Below, one piece after another: positions 44,055 to 53,155 of a DNA stretch of 64,000 nucleotides. Location: the NCBI RefSeq assembly GCF_011927945.1, contig NZ_JAATJM010000002.1, forward strand, positions 806,001-870,000, given 5' to 3'. The number at the start of each line of letters is the position of its first letter. The first letter of the stretch is position 1. The stretch comes from Brevundimonas alba. GTDB taxonomy: Bacteria; Pseudomonadota; Alphaproteobacteria; Caulobacterales; Caulobacteraceae. The translations under genes and the position numbers were made by a program. A model generated the notes under the pieces. That model did not search any database and had not been told where the DNA came from. It saw only the letters and a program-made list of their open reading frames with translations.

Positions 44055-46394
44055 ATGACAAAATCTCCCCGCCGGCCCCCTGCCGGCCTGCCCGACAAAG
44101 ATACCCTCCTCGCCTTCCTGCGCGACGCCGGATCGGCCGAGAAGACCGACATCGCCCGCCACTTCGGCCTCAAGGGCGGCGACCGCCGCGCCCTGCGTGA
44201 AATGATCCGCGAGCTCGAGGCCGAGGGCAAACTCGGCAAGCGCGGCCGCAAGGCCTTCTCCGAAGCCGGCGCCCTGCCCCCCGTCGGCGTGGCCGATGTG
44301 GTCGAGCGCGATGTCGACGGCGACTTCCATGTCCGCCTCGTCGAGGCCTCCCCCGACGCGCCAAGCGCCGTCCTCGTCCCGGACAACACTGGCAAGACCG
44401 GCGCGGCCCCGGGCCTCGGCGCCCGGGTCCTGGCCAAATTCACTCGCGGCGAAAACGGCTGGGAAGCCCGCCTGATCAAGGTACTCGACACGGACACCAA
44501 CCGCGTCCTCGGCGTCATCCGCAAGTCGAACAAGGAGGTCCGGGTCGAACCCGTCGACCGCCGCTCGAAGGATGTCCTTCTGGTCCCTCACGCCCAGGCA
44601 GAGGGTCTGCGCGACGGCGATCTCGTGCTGGCCGCCATCGAAAAGGGCGAGCAGCGCTACGGTCCCAAACGCGGCAAGATCCTCGAGACCATCGGCCGCG
44701 AGGACGATCCCCGCGCCGCCTCCCTGATCGCCATCGCCGCCCACAACGTTCCGATGGGCTTCTCGGACAAGGTCCAGCAGGAAGCCCAGGATCAGGAGCT
44801 CCCGTCGCTCAAGGGCCGCGAAGACCTGCGCGACCTGCCGCTGATCACCATCGACCCCGCCGACGCCCGCGACCATGACGACGCCGTCTTCGCCCAGCGC
44901 GACGAGGACCCGAAGAACGACGGCGGCTGGATCGTCTGGGTCGCCATCGCCGACGTCGCCGCCTACGTCCGCCCAGGCACGGCCTTGGACCGCGAGGCGC
45001 GCGAGAAGGGCAACTCGACCTACTTCCCCGACCGCGTCGAACCGATGCTGCCGGAAGTGCTCTCCAACGGCCTGTGCAGCCTCAAGCACGGCGAGAATCG
45101 CGCCTGCCTCGCCGTCCGCATGGTCTTCGACAAGGACGGGCGGAAGACGGGCCACAAGTTCGTCCGGGGCCTGATGCGATCCCACGCCAGCCTCAGCTAC
45201 GAACAGGCCCAGGCCGCCATCGACGGACCAGAGGGTGGCGGCGGTACCGACGACGTCACCGGCCCCATCATGGAGGCCATCCTCTATCCGCTATGGAACG
45301 CCTACCGGACCATGCTCAAGGGCCGCACGAAACGCAGCCCGCTGGCCATCGAAAGCCCCGAGCGCAAGGTTCTGATGGATCCCGGCGGCGGCATCGGCTC
45401 GATCGTCCCGCGCAAGTCGCTGGAGGCGCACCGCCTGATCGAGGAGATGATGATCCAGGCCAACGTCTGCGCCGCCGAGACGCTGGAGCAGAAGCGGGTG
45501 CCCCTGCTCTACCGCGTTCACGACGCCCCCAGTCAGGAGAAGCTGTTCAACCTCGGCGACTTCCTTCAGACGATCGGCAAGCCGTGGAACAAGGGCGAAC
45601 CGGCCACCACCAAGCGGTTCAACAAGCTGCTGGACGAGACCCGCGACGGCGAACACGCAGAGGTCGTCAACGAGGTCGTCCTGCGCACCCAGATGCAGGC
45701 CATCTACAGCCCCGAGAACGTCGGCCACTTCGGCCTCAACCTCGACCGCTATGCTCACTTCACCTCGCCGATCCGCCGCTACTCCGACCTGATCGTCCAC
45801 CGCGGCCTGATCCGCGGCCTCGGCCTCGGCAAGGACGGTCTCACCGACCGCGAGATCGCCGAACTGCCCGCCATCGCCGAACAGGTCACCATGACCGAGC
45901 GCCGCTCCATGGCCGCCGAGCGCGCCGCCATGGACCGCTACATGGCGTCCTTCCTGTCGGAGCGGGTCGGCGCGACCTTCCCCGGCCGCATCACCGGCGT
46001 GACCCGCTTCGGCCTCTTCATCCGGCTGGAGGAAACCGGCGCCGACGGCCTCGTGCCCGTCTCCACCCTCGGCGGCGAGTATTTCCACCACGACGACCGG
46101 ACACACGCCCTCGTCGGTGAACGCAGCGGCCAGCGGTGGACCCTCGGCCGCAACGTCGAGGTCAAGCTGGTCGAGGCCACGCCAGTGACCGGCGGTCTCG
46201 TCTTCGAGATGCTGTCCGACCCCGCCCCTCGCGATCCCAACGCCCCCTCGCCTCGCCTCGGCGAGCGCACCCGCGGCCGCGGCGGCGACAGCTTCCCCAA
46301 ACGCGGCGGCAACCGCCCCGGCGGTCCCAAGCCCCCCCGCGGCGGCAAACCCTCCGGCGGCCTCAAGGGAGTCCGCAAGGGCAAGCGGCGGTAG
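44055..46394 (+). CDS. rnr: Ribonuclease R
   Basis: RNase R is a processive 3'-5' exoribonuclease that can unwind structured RNA. The 779-residue protein has a winged-helix-like N-terminus (about 14-66), cold-shock domains, the RNB catalytic domain with metal-binding aspartates in TIDPADARDHDDAV (265-278), an S1 domain (about 640-720; FPGRITGVTRFGLFIRL) and a basic Gly/Arg/Lys-rich tail. The length fits. The gene for a membrane-anchored regulator follows four bases later and is probably co-translated. Confidence 0.95.
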   Translation: MTKSPRRPPAGLPDKDTLLAFLRDAGSAEKTDIARHFGLKGGDRRALREMIRELEAEGKLGKRGRKAFSEAGALPPVGVADVVERDVDGDFHVRLVEASPDAPSAVLVPDNTGKTGAAPGLGARVLAKFTRGENGWEARLIKVLDTDTNRVLGVIRKSNKEVRVEPVDRRSKDVLLVPHAQAEGLRDGDLVLAAIEKGEQRYGPKRGKILETIGREDDPRAASLIAIAAHNVPMGFSDKVQQEAQDQELPSLKGREDLRDLPLITIDPADARDHDDAVFAQRDEDPKNDGGWIVWVAIADVAAYVRPGTALDREAREKGNSTYFPDRVEPMLPEVLSNGLCSLKHGENRACLAVRMVFDKDGRKTGHKFVRGLMRSHASLSYEQAQAAIDGPEGGGGTDDVTGPIMEAILYPLWNAYRTMLKGRTKRSPLAIESPERKVLMDPGGGIGSIVPRKSLEAHRLIEEMMIQANVCAAETLEQKRVPLLYRVHDAPSQEKLFNLGDFLQTIGKPWNKGEPATTKRFNKLLDETRDGEHAEVVNEVVLRTQMQAIYSPENVGHFGLNLDRYAHFTSPIRRYSDLIVHRGLIRGLGLGKDGLTDREIAELPAIAEQVTMTERRSMAAERAAMDRYMASFLSERVGATFPGRITGVTRFGLFIRLEETGADGLVPVSTLGGEYFHHDDRTHALVGERSGQRWTLGRNVEVKLVEATPVTGGLVFEMLSDPAPRDPNAPSPRLGERTRGRGGDSFPKRGGNRPGGPKPPRGGKPSGGLKGVRKGKRR

Positions 46395-46398
46395 CCGG

Positions 46399-47196
46399 AT
46401 GAGCGCGGTGGACCCGTCACAGTCATCCCCGCTGGACCGGCTCAACAAGGTCGAGCGGGAGTTGCTGATCCTGCTGGGCCGCGGACACACCGCCAAATCC
46501 ATCGCCACGCTCAGGGGTCTGTCGGTCGCGGCCGTCAACGAGCGTTTCCGCAACGCCCGCCGCAAGACCGGCCTCGCCAGCAGCCGCGAGATCGCCCGGC
46601 TACTGACGGCACAAGAAAATCGTCACGATTTTATCGATCTGGCTCCCGAGCCGTCGTTCGTTCCAGACCTCTGTCGTCAAGACGCGCAGCCCTCACATCG
46701 CGCGTCGTCCCTCAGACGATGGAGACTTCCGATGATCGCCGCAGGCCTGATCGCCGTCGCCCTGTTCGCACAGCAGACCGTCACTCCACCCGCCGCATCC
46801 CCAGTCGGCCGGGGTCAGTCGCTCGTAACCGACCTTCTCTCGCACCAGCAGCAGGCGCCTGACATGGCTGCTCTCCACGCGGAGGCCGCCGGGTCGCCCG
46901 ATCCCGCATGGTCCCCGACGACCGAGGCCCTGCTTTCCCGACGGTACGAGGCGGTGCTGACCCCTGCTGACGGTGTGGAGAACTTGGGGGTGACCTGCGG
47001 CGCGACCCTCTGCGAGGTTTCCGGCTCCACCCACCTCGATGTGGCAGGCGACCGGGTGGCCAGCCTGATGAACCGCCTCCAGGATGTGAGAGATGGCGAG
47101 CCGACGCCGGGCCTGGAGTCTCCCATGAGCAGTTTTGGCTCCAGCCCCGCGCGTCCAGGCGAGTTCGTCTTCGTCATCTACTGGCGGCGGGTCTGA
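46399..47196 (+). CDS. Membrane-anchored LuxR-type helix-turn-helix protein
   Basis: The 265-residue protein has an N-terminal LuxR-like HTH (about 15-66: LNKVERELLILLGRGHTAKSIATLRGLSVAAVNERFRNARRK in part), a linker, one membrane helix near residues 111-126 (LPMIAAGLIAVALFAQQ) and a periplasmic domain of about 140 residues with two cysteines (GVTCGATLCEVSG) that could form a disulfide. The layout is that of one-component membrane regulators such as ToxR or CadC, but with a LuxR-type HTH. The start lies four bases after the rnr stop. The signal is unknown. Confidence 0.78.
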   Translation: MSAVDPSQSSPLDRLNKVERELLILLGRGHTAKSIATLRGLSVAAVNERFRNARRKTGLASSREIARLLTAQENRHDFIDLAPEPSFVPDLCRQDAQPSHRASSLRRWRLPMIAAGLIAVALFAQQTVTPPAASPVGRGQSLVTDLLSHQQQAPDMAALHAEAAGSPDPAWSPTTEALLSRRYEAVLTPADGVENLGVTCGATLCEVSGSTHLDVAGDRVASLMNRLQDVRDGEPTPGLESPMSSFGSSPARPGEFVFVIYWRRV

Positions 47197-47272
47197 GCCT
47201 CGACCGTCACCGCACCGGATCAGGGCTCGGTCTGTGTCGCCGACGATGAAGGTTCGGTGCTAATCCTCTACG

Positions 47273-47989
47273 GTGCCCGCCCCGACTGAACCATTCGATT
47301 CCGAGAAGGACCTGTCCGACGCCCCCCGCACGGGAGGCCGGCAACGGCCAAAGGACGCCGCCACCCTGATCCTCACCCGCGCCGGCCGATTTGGCCGGGA
47401 GGTCCTGATGGGCCGCAGGGCCAAGGGCCATGTCTTCATGGCCGCCAAATGGGTCTTTCCCGGCGGGCGCGTCGAGCGCAGCGACGCCGGCGTCGCCTCC
47501 GCCTCCGAACTGCAGCCCCCGGAGGCCGCACGTCTCGCCCGCGAGGTCTCGCCCCGCCGCGCCCGCGCCCTCGCCCTCGCCGCCGTGCGCGAGACCTTCG
47601 AGGAGACCGGCCTCCTGCTCGCCGAACCGGCCCCGCCCGCCTCCGTCGCGGGCCCGTGGCGCGAGTTCCGCGCCGCCGGCGCCCTGCCCGACCTCGCCGC
47701 CCTGTCCTATGTCGCGCGGGCCATCACCCCGCCGGGCCGCACCCGCCGCTTCGACGCCCGCTTCTTCATGGCCGACGCCGCCGCCCTGCTGCACCCAGAG
47801 CCGACCGCCGGGTCCGGCGAACTGGACGAGATCGCCTGGATCCCCCTCGCCGAGGCGGAAGCCCTCGACCTCCCCGCCATCACCCGCTTCGTCATCGGCG
47901 AGGTCCGCGCCCGCCTCGAAACCCCCGACCGGCCCCTCCCCTTCGTGCGCATGGTCCGGGGCAAGCATGTGGTCGAGCATCAGGACTGA
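47273..47989 (+). CDS. NUDIX hydrolase
   Basis: The 238-residue protein has a NUDIX fold. FPGGRVERSD and AAVRETFEETGLLL form the two halves of the Nudix box but are separated by about 32 residues instead of the usual few. Such an insertion is known in NUDT19-like and related acyl-CoA-type enzymes, so a CoA derivative is one candidate substrate. The GTG start is chosen because no ATG precedes the first conserved strand. The gene stands alone. Confidence 0.85.
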   Translation: MPAPTEPFDSEKDLSDAPRTGGRQRPKDAATLILTRAGRFGREVLMGRRAKGHVFMAAKWVFPGGRVERSDAGVASASELQPPEAARLAREVSPRRARALALAAVRETFEETGLLLAEPAPPASVAGPWREFRAAGALPDLAALSYVARAITPPGRTRRFDARFFMADAAALLHPEPTAGSGELDEIAWIPLAEAEALDLPAITRFVIGEVRARLETPDRPLPFVRMVRGKHVVEHQD

Positions 47990-48064
47990 CGATCCCTGAC
48001 CCCGCTGCACGCTGCAGTTGCCTGACTTCCGCGACTGCGCTTCTCTGGCCATCGGAGGATGCCC

Positions 48065-48865
48065 ATGCGCCAGCTCATCACCCTGATCGCCGCCGCCTGC
48101 CTGCTCGCCGCGCCCGCCGCCGCCCAGACCGCGCCGGACCGGATCGAGGTTGTCGATCGGCCGGAGGTGTTGTTCTACAGCATCGAGGACGGTGGTCAGG
48201 GCCGCTTCCGGAGCGGCGACAAGGAGGACTGGACTTTCCCGGTCAGCCATGAGGACTATGCGGTCATCCGCGACCTGCTGGAGCCCTATCGGGCCGAAGG
48301 CCGCGCCTGCGACGATCCCACCGCCCGGAACCTGTACCGCGATGGCTACATGCTGTGGCGTGATCGCACCGGCGAGGTGCGGCGCCCGAACGACAGCTTC
48401 TGCTACACGCCGGCCTTCACCGCCAGCGGCCGCAACATGAACCTGGCCTACCGCCAGATGAATGACTGGGCGCGCGCCCGCTGGACTCCTCCGCCGGGCC
48501 TTCCGGCCCCGACCACCATGACCCTCGTCTGGCGCTCATGGGGCAACCGCCTCGTGGAATGGACCCTGCCGCGCGGCGGAGAGGGCCGCTACATCAACCG
48601 GGACGCGCAGCCTGTGACCTTCCCGGTGTCCGAAGAGCAGTTCGACCGCTTCCGCGCCCTGTTCGCCCCCTACGAAGGCTCGCGCTTCGAGTGCCGCCGC
48701 GTCATCACCGACGGCGCCTATGGCAGTCTGATCTGGTCCCAGCCCGGGCACGCGGACCAGTCCCTGAACTTCGACGCCGGCTGCGTCAGCGGCGACGCCG
48801 CCGACGTCTTCCAGCGCCTCGAACAGGCCGAGGCCATGCTCGCGACCTTCCGCGACGGCGGCTGA
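48065..48865 (+). CDS. Secreted protein, function unknown
   Basis: The 266-residue precursor has a signal peptide (LITLIAAACLLAAPAAAQ). The mature part contains two similar halves: each has a strand-rich block ending with FPVS.E(D/Q)(Y/F)...R.L..PY and a later cysteine (RACDDP; FECRRV), which suggests an internal duplication. Two more cysteines lie in CYTP and GCVS. The start is the ATG at 48065, six bases after GGAGG; an ATG two codons earlier overlaps that site. No known family is recognised. The next gene starts one base after the stop. Confidence 0.75.
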   Translation: MRQLITLIAAACLLAAPAAAQTAPDRIEVVDRPEVLFYSIEDGGQGRFRSGDKEDWTFPVSHEDYAVIRDLLEPYRAEGRACDDPTARNLYRDGYMLWRDRTGEVRRPNDSFCYTPAFTASGRNMNLAYRQMNDWARARWTPPPGLPAPTTMTLVWRSWGNRLVEWTLPRGGEGRYINRDAQPVTFPVSEEQFDRFRALFAPYEGSRFECRRVITDGAYGSLIWSQPGHADQSLNFDAGCVSGDAADVFQRLEQAEAMLATFRDGG

Positions 48866-48866
48866 C

Positions 48867-49277
48867 ATGCCGGACACCCCCATCACTCTGCGCCTGACCA
48901 TCGCGGACCCCGTTCCCGGCGTCCGCTACAGCCTGCAGCAGGACGACGCGCCGCACGAGCCGGTCACCGCCGCCGATGGCCCGATCTCGTTCGACGTCCC
49001 CGTCCGCCTCTCCGACGACAACCGCGTCCTCGGCCCCTTCGTCCGGCGCGAGGGCCCGCAGCGCCGCTTCGTCTATATCCGCATCGGAACGTCCGCCGGC
49101 GACTGCGGCAGCGTCTGGACCCGCCGCGCCAAGATCGACATCCACGACATCCCGCCCGCCCTGCTCGACGAGGCCCGAGCGGGCAGGACGCTGGAAGTCG
49201 TCCTGCCCGGCCGCGGCAAGGACGGTTCGCCCGCCTGCGCCACCGTGCAGCCTATGGCCGCCTGGCGCGCCATCTAA
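48867..49277 (+). CDS. DUF5990-like protein
   Basis: The 136-residue cytoplasmic protein follows the DUF5990 pattern: LRLTIADPVPGVRYSLQQ, then LGPFVRREGPQRRFVYIRIGT, RRAKIDIHDIPPALL and GKDGSPACATV near the end. The function is not known. It starts one base after the secreted-protein stop and ends 49 bases before the hydroxylase-sulfotransferase gene on the same strand, so all three may be one transcript. Confidence 0.7.
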   Translation: MPDTPITLRLTIADPVPGVRYSLQQDDAPHEPVTAADGPISFDVPVRLSDDNRVLGPFVRREGPQRRFVYIRIGTSAGDCGSVWTRRAKIDIHDIPPALLDEARAGRTLEVVLPGRGKDGSPACATVQPMAAWRAI

Positions 49278-49326
49278 GGGCGTCTGCCGCTTTGACCCGG
49301 TCCCCGCCCCCCGGTATGCCGAGGGC

Positions 49327-51192
49327 ATGAAACTCGAGGCCCCGTTCATCAAGCTGCCGTTCCGGTTCGACGCCGCCCGGTTGCAGGAAGAGATCGCGGC
49401 CCTGCCGGCCGACGCCTGGGTGCGTCACCCCAACAACCTCGACGGCAACAGCGCCCTGCGCCTGATCACCGTCGGCGGCGGCGAGAATGACGATGTCGCC
49501 GGCGCCATGGCCCCGACGCCGCACCTGCTGGCCTCACCCTATCTGCAGCAGGTGCTCGCCCATTTCGGCGTGGTCTGGAGCCGATCGCGCCTGATGAAGC
49601 TGGGACCCGGCGCGACCGTGCCGATGCACACGGACATCAATTACCACTGGTTCCACCGCGTCCGCCTGCACATCCCCATCGTCACCACGCCGGACGTGAA
49701 ATTCTTCTGCGACGACCAGGTGGTGCACATGGCGCAGGGCGAGTCGTGGATCTTCGACAACTGGCGCGTCCACAAGGTCGAGAACCACTCCGACATCGAG
49801 CGCGTCCACCTCGTCGCCGACACCACCGGCAACAGCCGCTTCTGGGACATGGCCCATGCCGCCGCGACCGGCGACATCGCGCCCCAGACCGTGCCGTACC
49901 AGCCCGGCGCCCGCGTCGGCATCGCCACCGAGCAGCACAACGTCTACCGCGTCATGCCGCCGTCGGAGGTCGACGACCTGCTGCGCGACCTGGTCGAGGA
50001 GACGGTCTCCCTCAAGCCCGGCGACGCCGGCGGTGAGGAAATGGGCCGCTACCAGCGCGTCGTCTACGGCTTCCGTCAGGACTGGCGCCAGCTGTGGTCC
50101 CTGTTCGCCGACAGCGACCGCGGCGTCCCCCATTACCGCAAGCGGCTCGAACTGCTGCTGCAGCAGGTCCAGGCCCTCGGCGACGACCTGCGCGTCCGCT
50201 CCAACCAGATGCCGGTCCTGCGCGTGATCGGCCAGCGCATCGGCACCTACGCCGTGAACCCGGACGTCCCCGGCATGGGCGCGTCGGCCCCGGCTGCAAC
50301 TGCAGCCTCAGCCTCAGCCTCAGCCGCTCAAGCCCCCGCCGCGCGCCCCGTCGTCCGCACCCCCGACTACGACCGCCCGGTCATCATCGTCGCCGCGCCC
50401 CGCTCCGGCAGCACCGCCCTGTTCGAGACCCTCGCCGTCACGCCCCAGCTGCACAATCCTGGCGGCGAGGCCCACTGGCTGGTCGAGGGCTTCCGCATGT
50501 TTCTGCCCGGCTCTCCCGGCGTCGATTCAAACCGCCTGACCGCCGACCGGCTGACGCCCGAGATCGCCCTCGCCATGAAGTCGCGCCTCGCCGGCAAGCT
50601 GGTCGACGCCGCCGGCCAGCCCGCCGACGCCGCCTCGGTCCGCCTGCTGGAAAAGACGCCCAAGAACGCCCTGCGCATCCCCTTCTTCGACGCCCTCTTC
50701 CCCGACGCCCGGTTCGTCTTCCTGTGGCGCGAGCCCGAGGAGAACATCTCCAGCATCATCGACGCCTGGCGCGCCGGCGGCTGGGTCACCTATCCGAACC
50801 TGCCTGGCTGGGACGGTCCGTGGTCCCTGCTGCTCCCGCCCGGCTGGCCGTCGCTCAAGGGCAGGCCCCTGCCCGAGGTCGCGGCCTATCAGTGGGCCAC
50901 CACGAACCAGACCATCATGGACGATCTGGAACAGCTTCCGGCCGACCGCCGCCACGTCGTCCGCTACAGCGACTTCCTCGCCGATCCCGCCGCCGTCATC
51001 CGCGGCGTCTGCGATTTCGCGGGCCTGGAGTTCGACGCCGCCCTCAGCGAACGCACCGGCGGGGACCTGCCCCCCTCGCGCCACACCCTGACCCCGCCCG
51101 AGGCCGGCAAGTGGAAGAAGAACGCCGCCGAGATCGAGCCCCTGATCCCCGGTCTCGCCCCCCTGCTCGCCCGTCTTCGCGCCTTCTCCTGA
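49327..51192 (+). CDS. Fusion of aspartyl/asparaginyl beta-hydroxylase-like and sulfotransferase domains
   Basis: The 621-residue protein has two enzymes in one chain. Residues 1-180 resemble the Asp/Asn beta-hydroxylase fold: iron ligands probably His101, Asp103 and His149, with Arg159 for 2-oxoglutarate (PMHTDINYHWF; NWRVHKVENHSDIERVHLV). Residues 350-620 are a sulfotransferase: PAPS-binding APRSGSTALF at 357-366, LLEKTPKN and RYSDFLADP. An Ala/Ser linker near 318-340 contains three GCCTCA repeats in the DNA. The start at 49327 is chosen because it begins the hydroxylase fold. A two-step hydroxylation and sulfation is inference. Confidence 0.82.
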   Translation: MKLEAPFIKLPFRFDAARLQEEIAALPADAWVRHPNNLDGNSALRLITVGGGENDDVAGAMAPTPHLLASPYLQQVLAHFGVVWSRSRLMKLGPGATVPMHTDINYHWFHRVRLHIPIVTTPDVKFFCDDQVVHMAQGESWIFDNWRVHKVENHSDIERVHLVADTTGNSRFWDMAHAAATGDIAPQTVPYQPGARVGIATEQHNVYRVMPPSEVDDLLRDLVEETVSLKPGDAGGEEMGRYQRVVYGFRQDWRQLWSLFADSDRGVPHYRKRLELLLQQVQALGDDLRVRSNQMPVLRVIGQRIGTYAVNPDVPGMGASAPAATAASASASAAQAPAARPVVRTPDYDRPVIIVAAPRSGSTALFETLAVTPQLHNPGGEAHWLVEGFRMFLPGSPGVDSNRLTADRLTPEIALAMKSRLAGKLVDAAGQPADAASVRLLEKTPKNALRIPFFDALFPDARFVFLWREPEENISSIIDAWRAGGWVTYPNLPGWDGPWSLLLPPGWPSLKGRPLPEVAAYQWATTNQTIMDDLEQLPADRRHVVRYSDFLADPAAVIRGVCDFAGLEFDAALSERTGGDLPPSRHTLTPPEAGKWKKNAAEIEPLIPGLAPLLARLRAFS

Positions 51193-51272
51193 GCGGTTGA
51201 CTTCCGGGCGCGCCTGAGTATGTTCCGCGCCTCTCATTTCAGCGGCTTTCGCCGTCGCAAAGGTAATTCCCG

Positions 51273-51440
51273 ATGGCCAAGCCGGCTTCCATCAAGATCC
51301 GCCTGAACTCGACCGCCGACACCGGCTTCTTCTACGTCACCAAGAAGAACGCCCGGACCATGACCGAGAAGATGGTCGTCAAGAAATACGACCCGGTCGT
51401 GCGCAAGCACGTCGAGTTCAAGGAAGGCAAGATCAAGTAA
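51273..51440 (+). CDS. rpmG: 50S ribosomal protein L33
   Basis: The 55-residue protein begins [20 protein letters not shown] and ends with the basic core [19 protein letters not shown], the typical Gram-negative L33 without zinc-binding cysteines. AAGG lies upstream of the ATG. It is transcribed alone and ends in a clear terminator. Confidence 0.96.
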   Translation: MAKPASIKIRLNSTADTGFFYVTKKNARTMTEKMVVKKYDPVVRKHVEFKEGKIK

Positions 51441-51458
51441 GGCTTACGCCTGCTGGAT

Positions 51459-51704
51459 TTAGACGACGCCCGGTCGCAAGGCCGGGCGTTTTTCTTTGCC
51501 CAGACCGTTGCCTGCACCGTTCGCCGGAGCCAGCTGCCGTTCCGCCTCCTCCAGCGCCTCGCTCAGGCTGGCCAGCAGGGCGCGCCCCGCGCTCAGCGTA
51601 TAGGCCGCATTGACCAGGGAGCCGCTGATCACGACCTCGCCGTCGCACGCGGTCACCCGCGGAGCTTCGTCGAAGGCGTCGAGGGGGGAGTGGGACTGGG
51701 TCAT
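51459..51704 (-). CDS. Small protein overlapping the rpmG terminator
   Basis: The 81-residue product (MTQSHSPLDAFDEAP ... SLSEALEEAERQLAP ...) has a plausible strand-turn-helix core: VTACDGEVVISGSLVNAAYTLSAGRALLASLSEAL. It has no known family. The last ten codons lie on the complement of the rpmG terminator hairpin, so the C-terminal tail is constrained by it. A real gene is more likely than not because the core has ordinary protein-like composition and no competing frame. Confidence 0.5.
   Translation of the reverse strand: MTQSHSPLDAFDEAPRVTACDGEVVISGSLVNAAYTLSAGRALLASLSEALEEAERQLAPANGAGNGLGKEKRPALRPGVV
51466..51493 (+). terminator. Rho-independent terminator of rpmG
   Basis: The stem ACGCCCGG/CCGGGCGT (51466-51473 with 51482-51489) is followed by TTTTC, about 26 bases after the rpmG stop codon. 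Confidence 0.85.
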
Positions 51705-51793
51705 GAACCCTTGATACGGCTCCGCCCCTGAACCGGATGACGGGCTTCCCTTCAGCCCTCGTTCACAAGTCTTGACGCCTTCGCCGGGCCGCC

Positions 51794-53155
51794 TCAGGCA
51801 GCCCGCGCGATGACCTGGTTGCGGCCGTGCGCCTTGGCCTCATAGACGCCCTCGTCGCCCCGCTTCAGCAGGGCTTCCGGCGTATCCCCGGCCACGCTGG
51901 CCGCCACGCCGATCGAGACGGTGATGGTCAGCCCTTCCGAGCCGCCCATGATCGGGAACGGCTGGGCCTCTATGTCGCGGCGGATGCGGTCGGCCACCCG
52001 CGCGGCGTCTTCCAGCGCCGCTCCGGGCATCACCACCACGAACTCCTCGCCGCCCAGACGGCACGGCAGGTCGATGGCGCGCACATTGGTCGCCAGCCGC
52101 ACCGCGAACTCGCGCAGCACCTCGTCACCGGCGTCGTGGCCGAAGCTGTCATTCACCGATTTGAAGTGGTCGATGTCCATGACCAGCACCGCGACCGGGT
52201 CTCCGCCCTGCGCCGCCCGGCCCACCATCGCCTGAAGCTGCCCGGCCATATAGCGGCGGTTGTGCAGCCCGGTCAGGGCGTCCGTGACCGCCATCTCGAG
52301 GCTGTAATCCAGCTTCTCCTTGAGGAAGTCTGCATAGCGCTTGCGTTTGATCTGGGTCCGCGCCCGCGCCATCAGCTCTTCGGGATCGACCGGCCGCGGC
52401 AGGATGTCGTTGACGCCCAGCTCCAGCGCCTTCAGCAGGCGCGGCCGGTCCGCCGGATCGACCACGGCGAGAATCGGCGTCCGCCGCGAGGCCTCGCTCG
52501 ACCGAACCTGGGCCACGAACCGCAGCCCGTCGAAGCCGCTGCTCGACACATTGATGATCATCAGATCGACCGGCCCGCGCGCCGCGATCAGCGCCGCCGC
52601 CGGGTCCGTCTCCACAACGGGCCGGTGCTCGCCGGCCAGATGGGTCATCATCTTGCCGCTCTGCAGCTCGTTGTCGTCGACGATCAGAACCCGGCCGCCC
52701 GAGCCGCGCAGCCGCCCGGCGCCGTCCGAATCGACCCCCATGCGGCGGCCGCTCTCCTCGCGCTCGCGCAGTTCGTCCATGACGGCCTTCAGCCGCACCA
52801 GCGACTTCACGCGGGCGAACAGGATCACGTCGTCGATCGGCTTGGTGACGAAGTCGTCGGCCCCGACGCCCAGTCCCTTGATCTTGTCCTCGCGCCCGTC
52901 CAGCGCGGTGACCAGCACCACCGGAATATGCCGCGTCACCGGATCGGCCTTCAGCCGCCGGCAGGTCTCGAACCCGTCCATCCCCGGCATCATGACGTCC
53001 AGCAGGATGATGTCCGGCCGCTCCTCGGCCGCGATCTCCAGCGCCGTCGCGCCGTCCATCGCCGTCAGCACCTCATAGTATTCGAGGGTCAGTTTGGCCT
53101 CGAGCAGGCGGACGTTCGGTTCGACATCGTCGACGACAAGGATGCGGGCGGTCAT
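51794..53155 (-). CDS. pleD: Response regulator PleD, diguanylate cyclase
   Basis: PleD makes cyclic di-GMP at the differentiating pole and controls the swarmer-to-stalked transition. The 453-residue protein has receiver 1 with phospho-acceptor Asp53 (LLDVMMPG), receiver 2 (about 155-270) in which the acceptor is replaced by Asn (MIINVSS), and a GGDEF domain with GGEEF at 368-372. The inhibitory I-site RAID is at 359-362. These positions equal those of Caulobacter PleD. The start overlaps the divK stop by ATGA. Confidence 0.96.
   Translation of the reverse strand: MTARILVVDDVEPNVRLLEAKLTLEYYEVLTAMDGATALEIAAEERPDIILLDVMMPGMDGFETCRRLKADPVTRHIPVVLVTALDGREDKIKGLGVGADDFVTKPIDDVILFARVKSLVRLKAVMDELREREESGRRMGVDSDGAGRLRGSGGRVLIVDDNELQSGKMMTHLAGEHRPVVETDPAAALIAARGPVDLMIINVSSSGFDGLRFVAQVRSSEASRRTPILAVVDPADRPRLLKALELGVNDILPRPVDPEELMARARTQIKRKRYADFLKEKLDYSLEMAVTDALTGLHNRRYMAGQLQAMVGRAAQGGDPVAVLVMDIDHFKSVNDSFGHDAGDEVLREFAVRLATNVRAIDLPCRLGGEEFVVVMPGAALEDAARVADRIRRDIEAQPFPIMGGSEGLTITVSIGVAASVAGDTPEALLKRGDEGVYEAKAHGRNQVIARAA

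Noticed and set aside
50305..50322. GCCTCA tandem repeat considered as a phase-variation tract
   Set aside because: The unit is six bases, so slippage would change linker length but not frame; three copies are too few to argue for switching.
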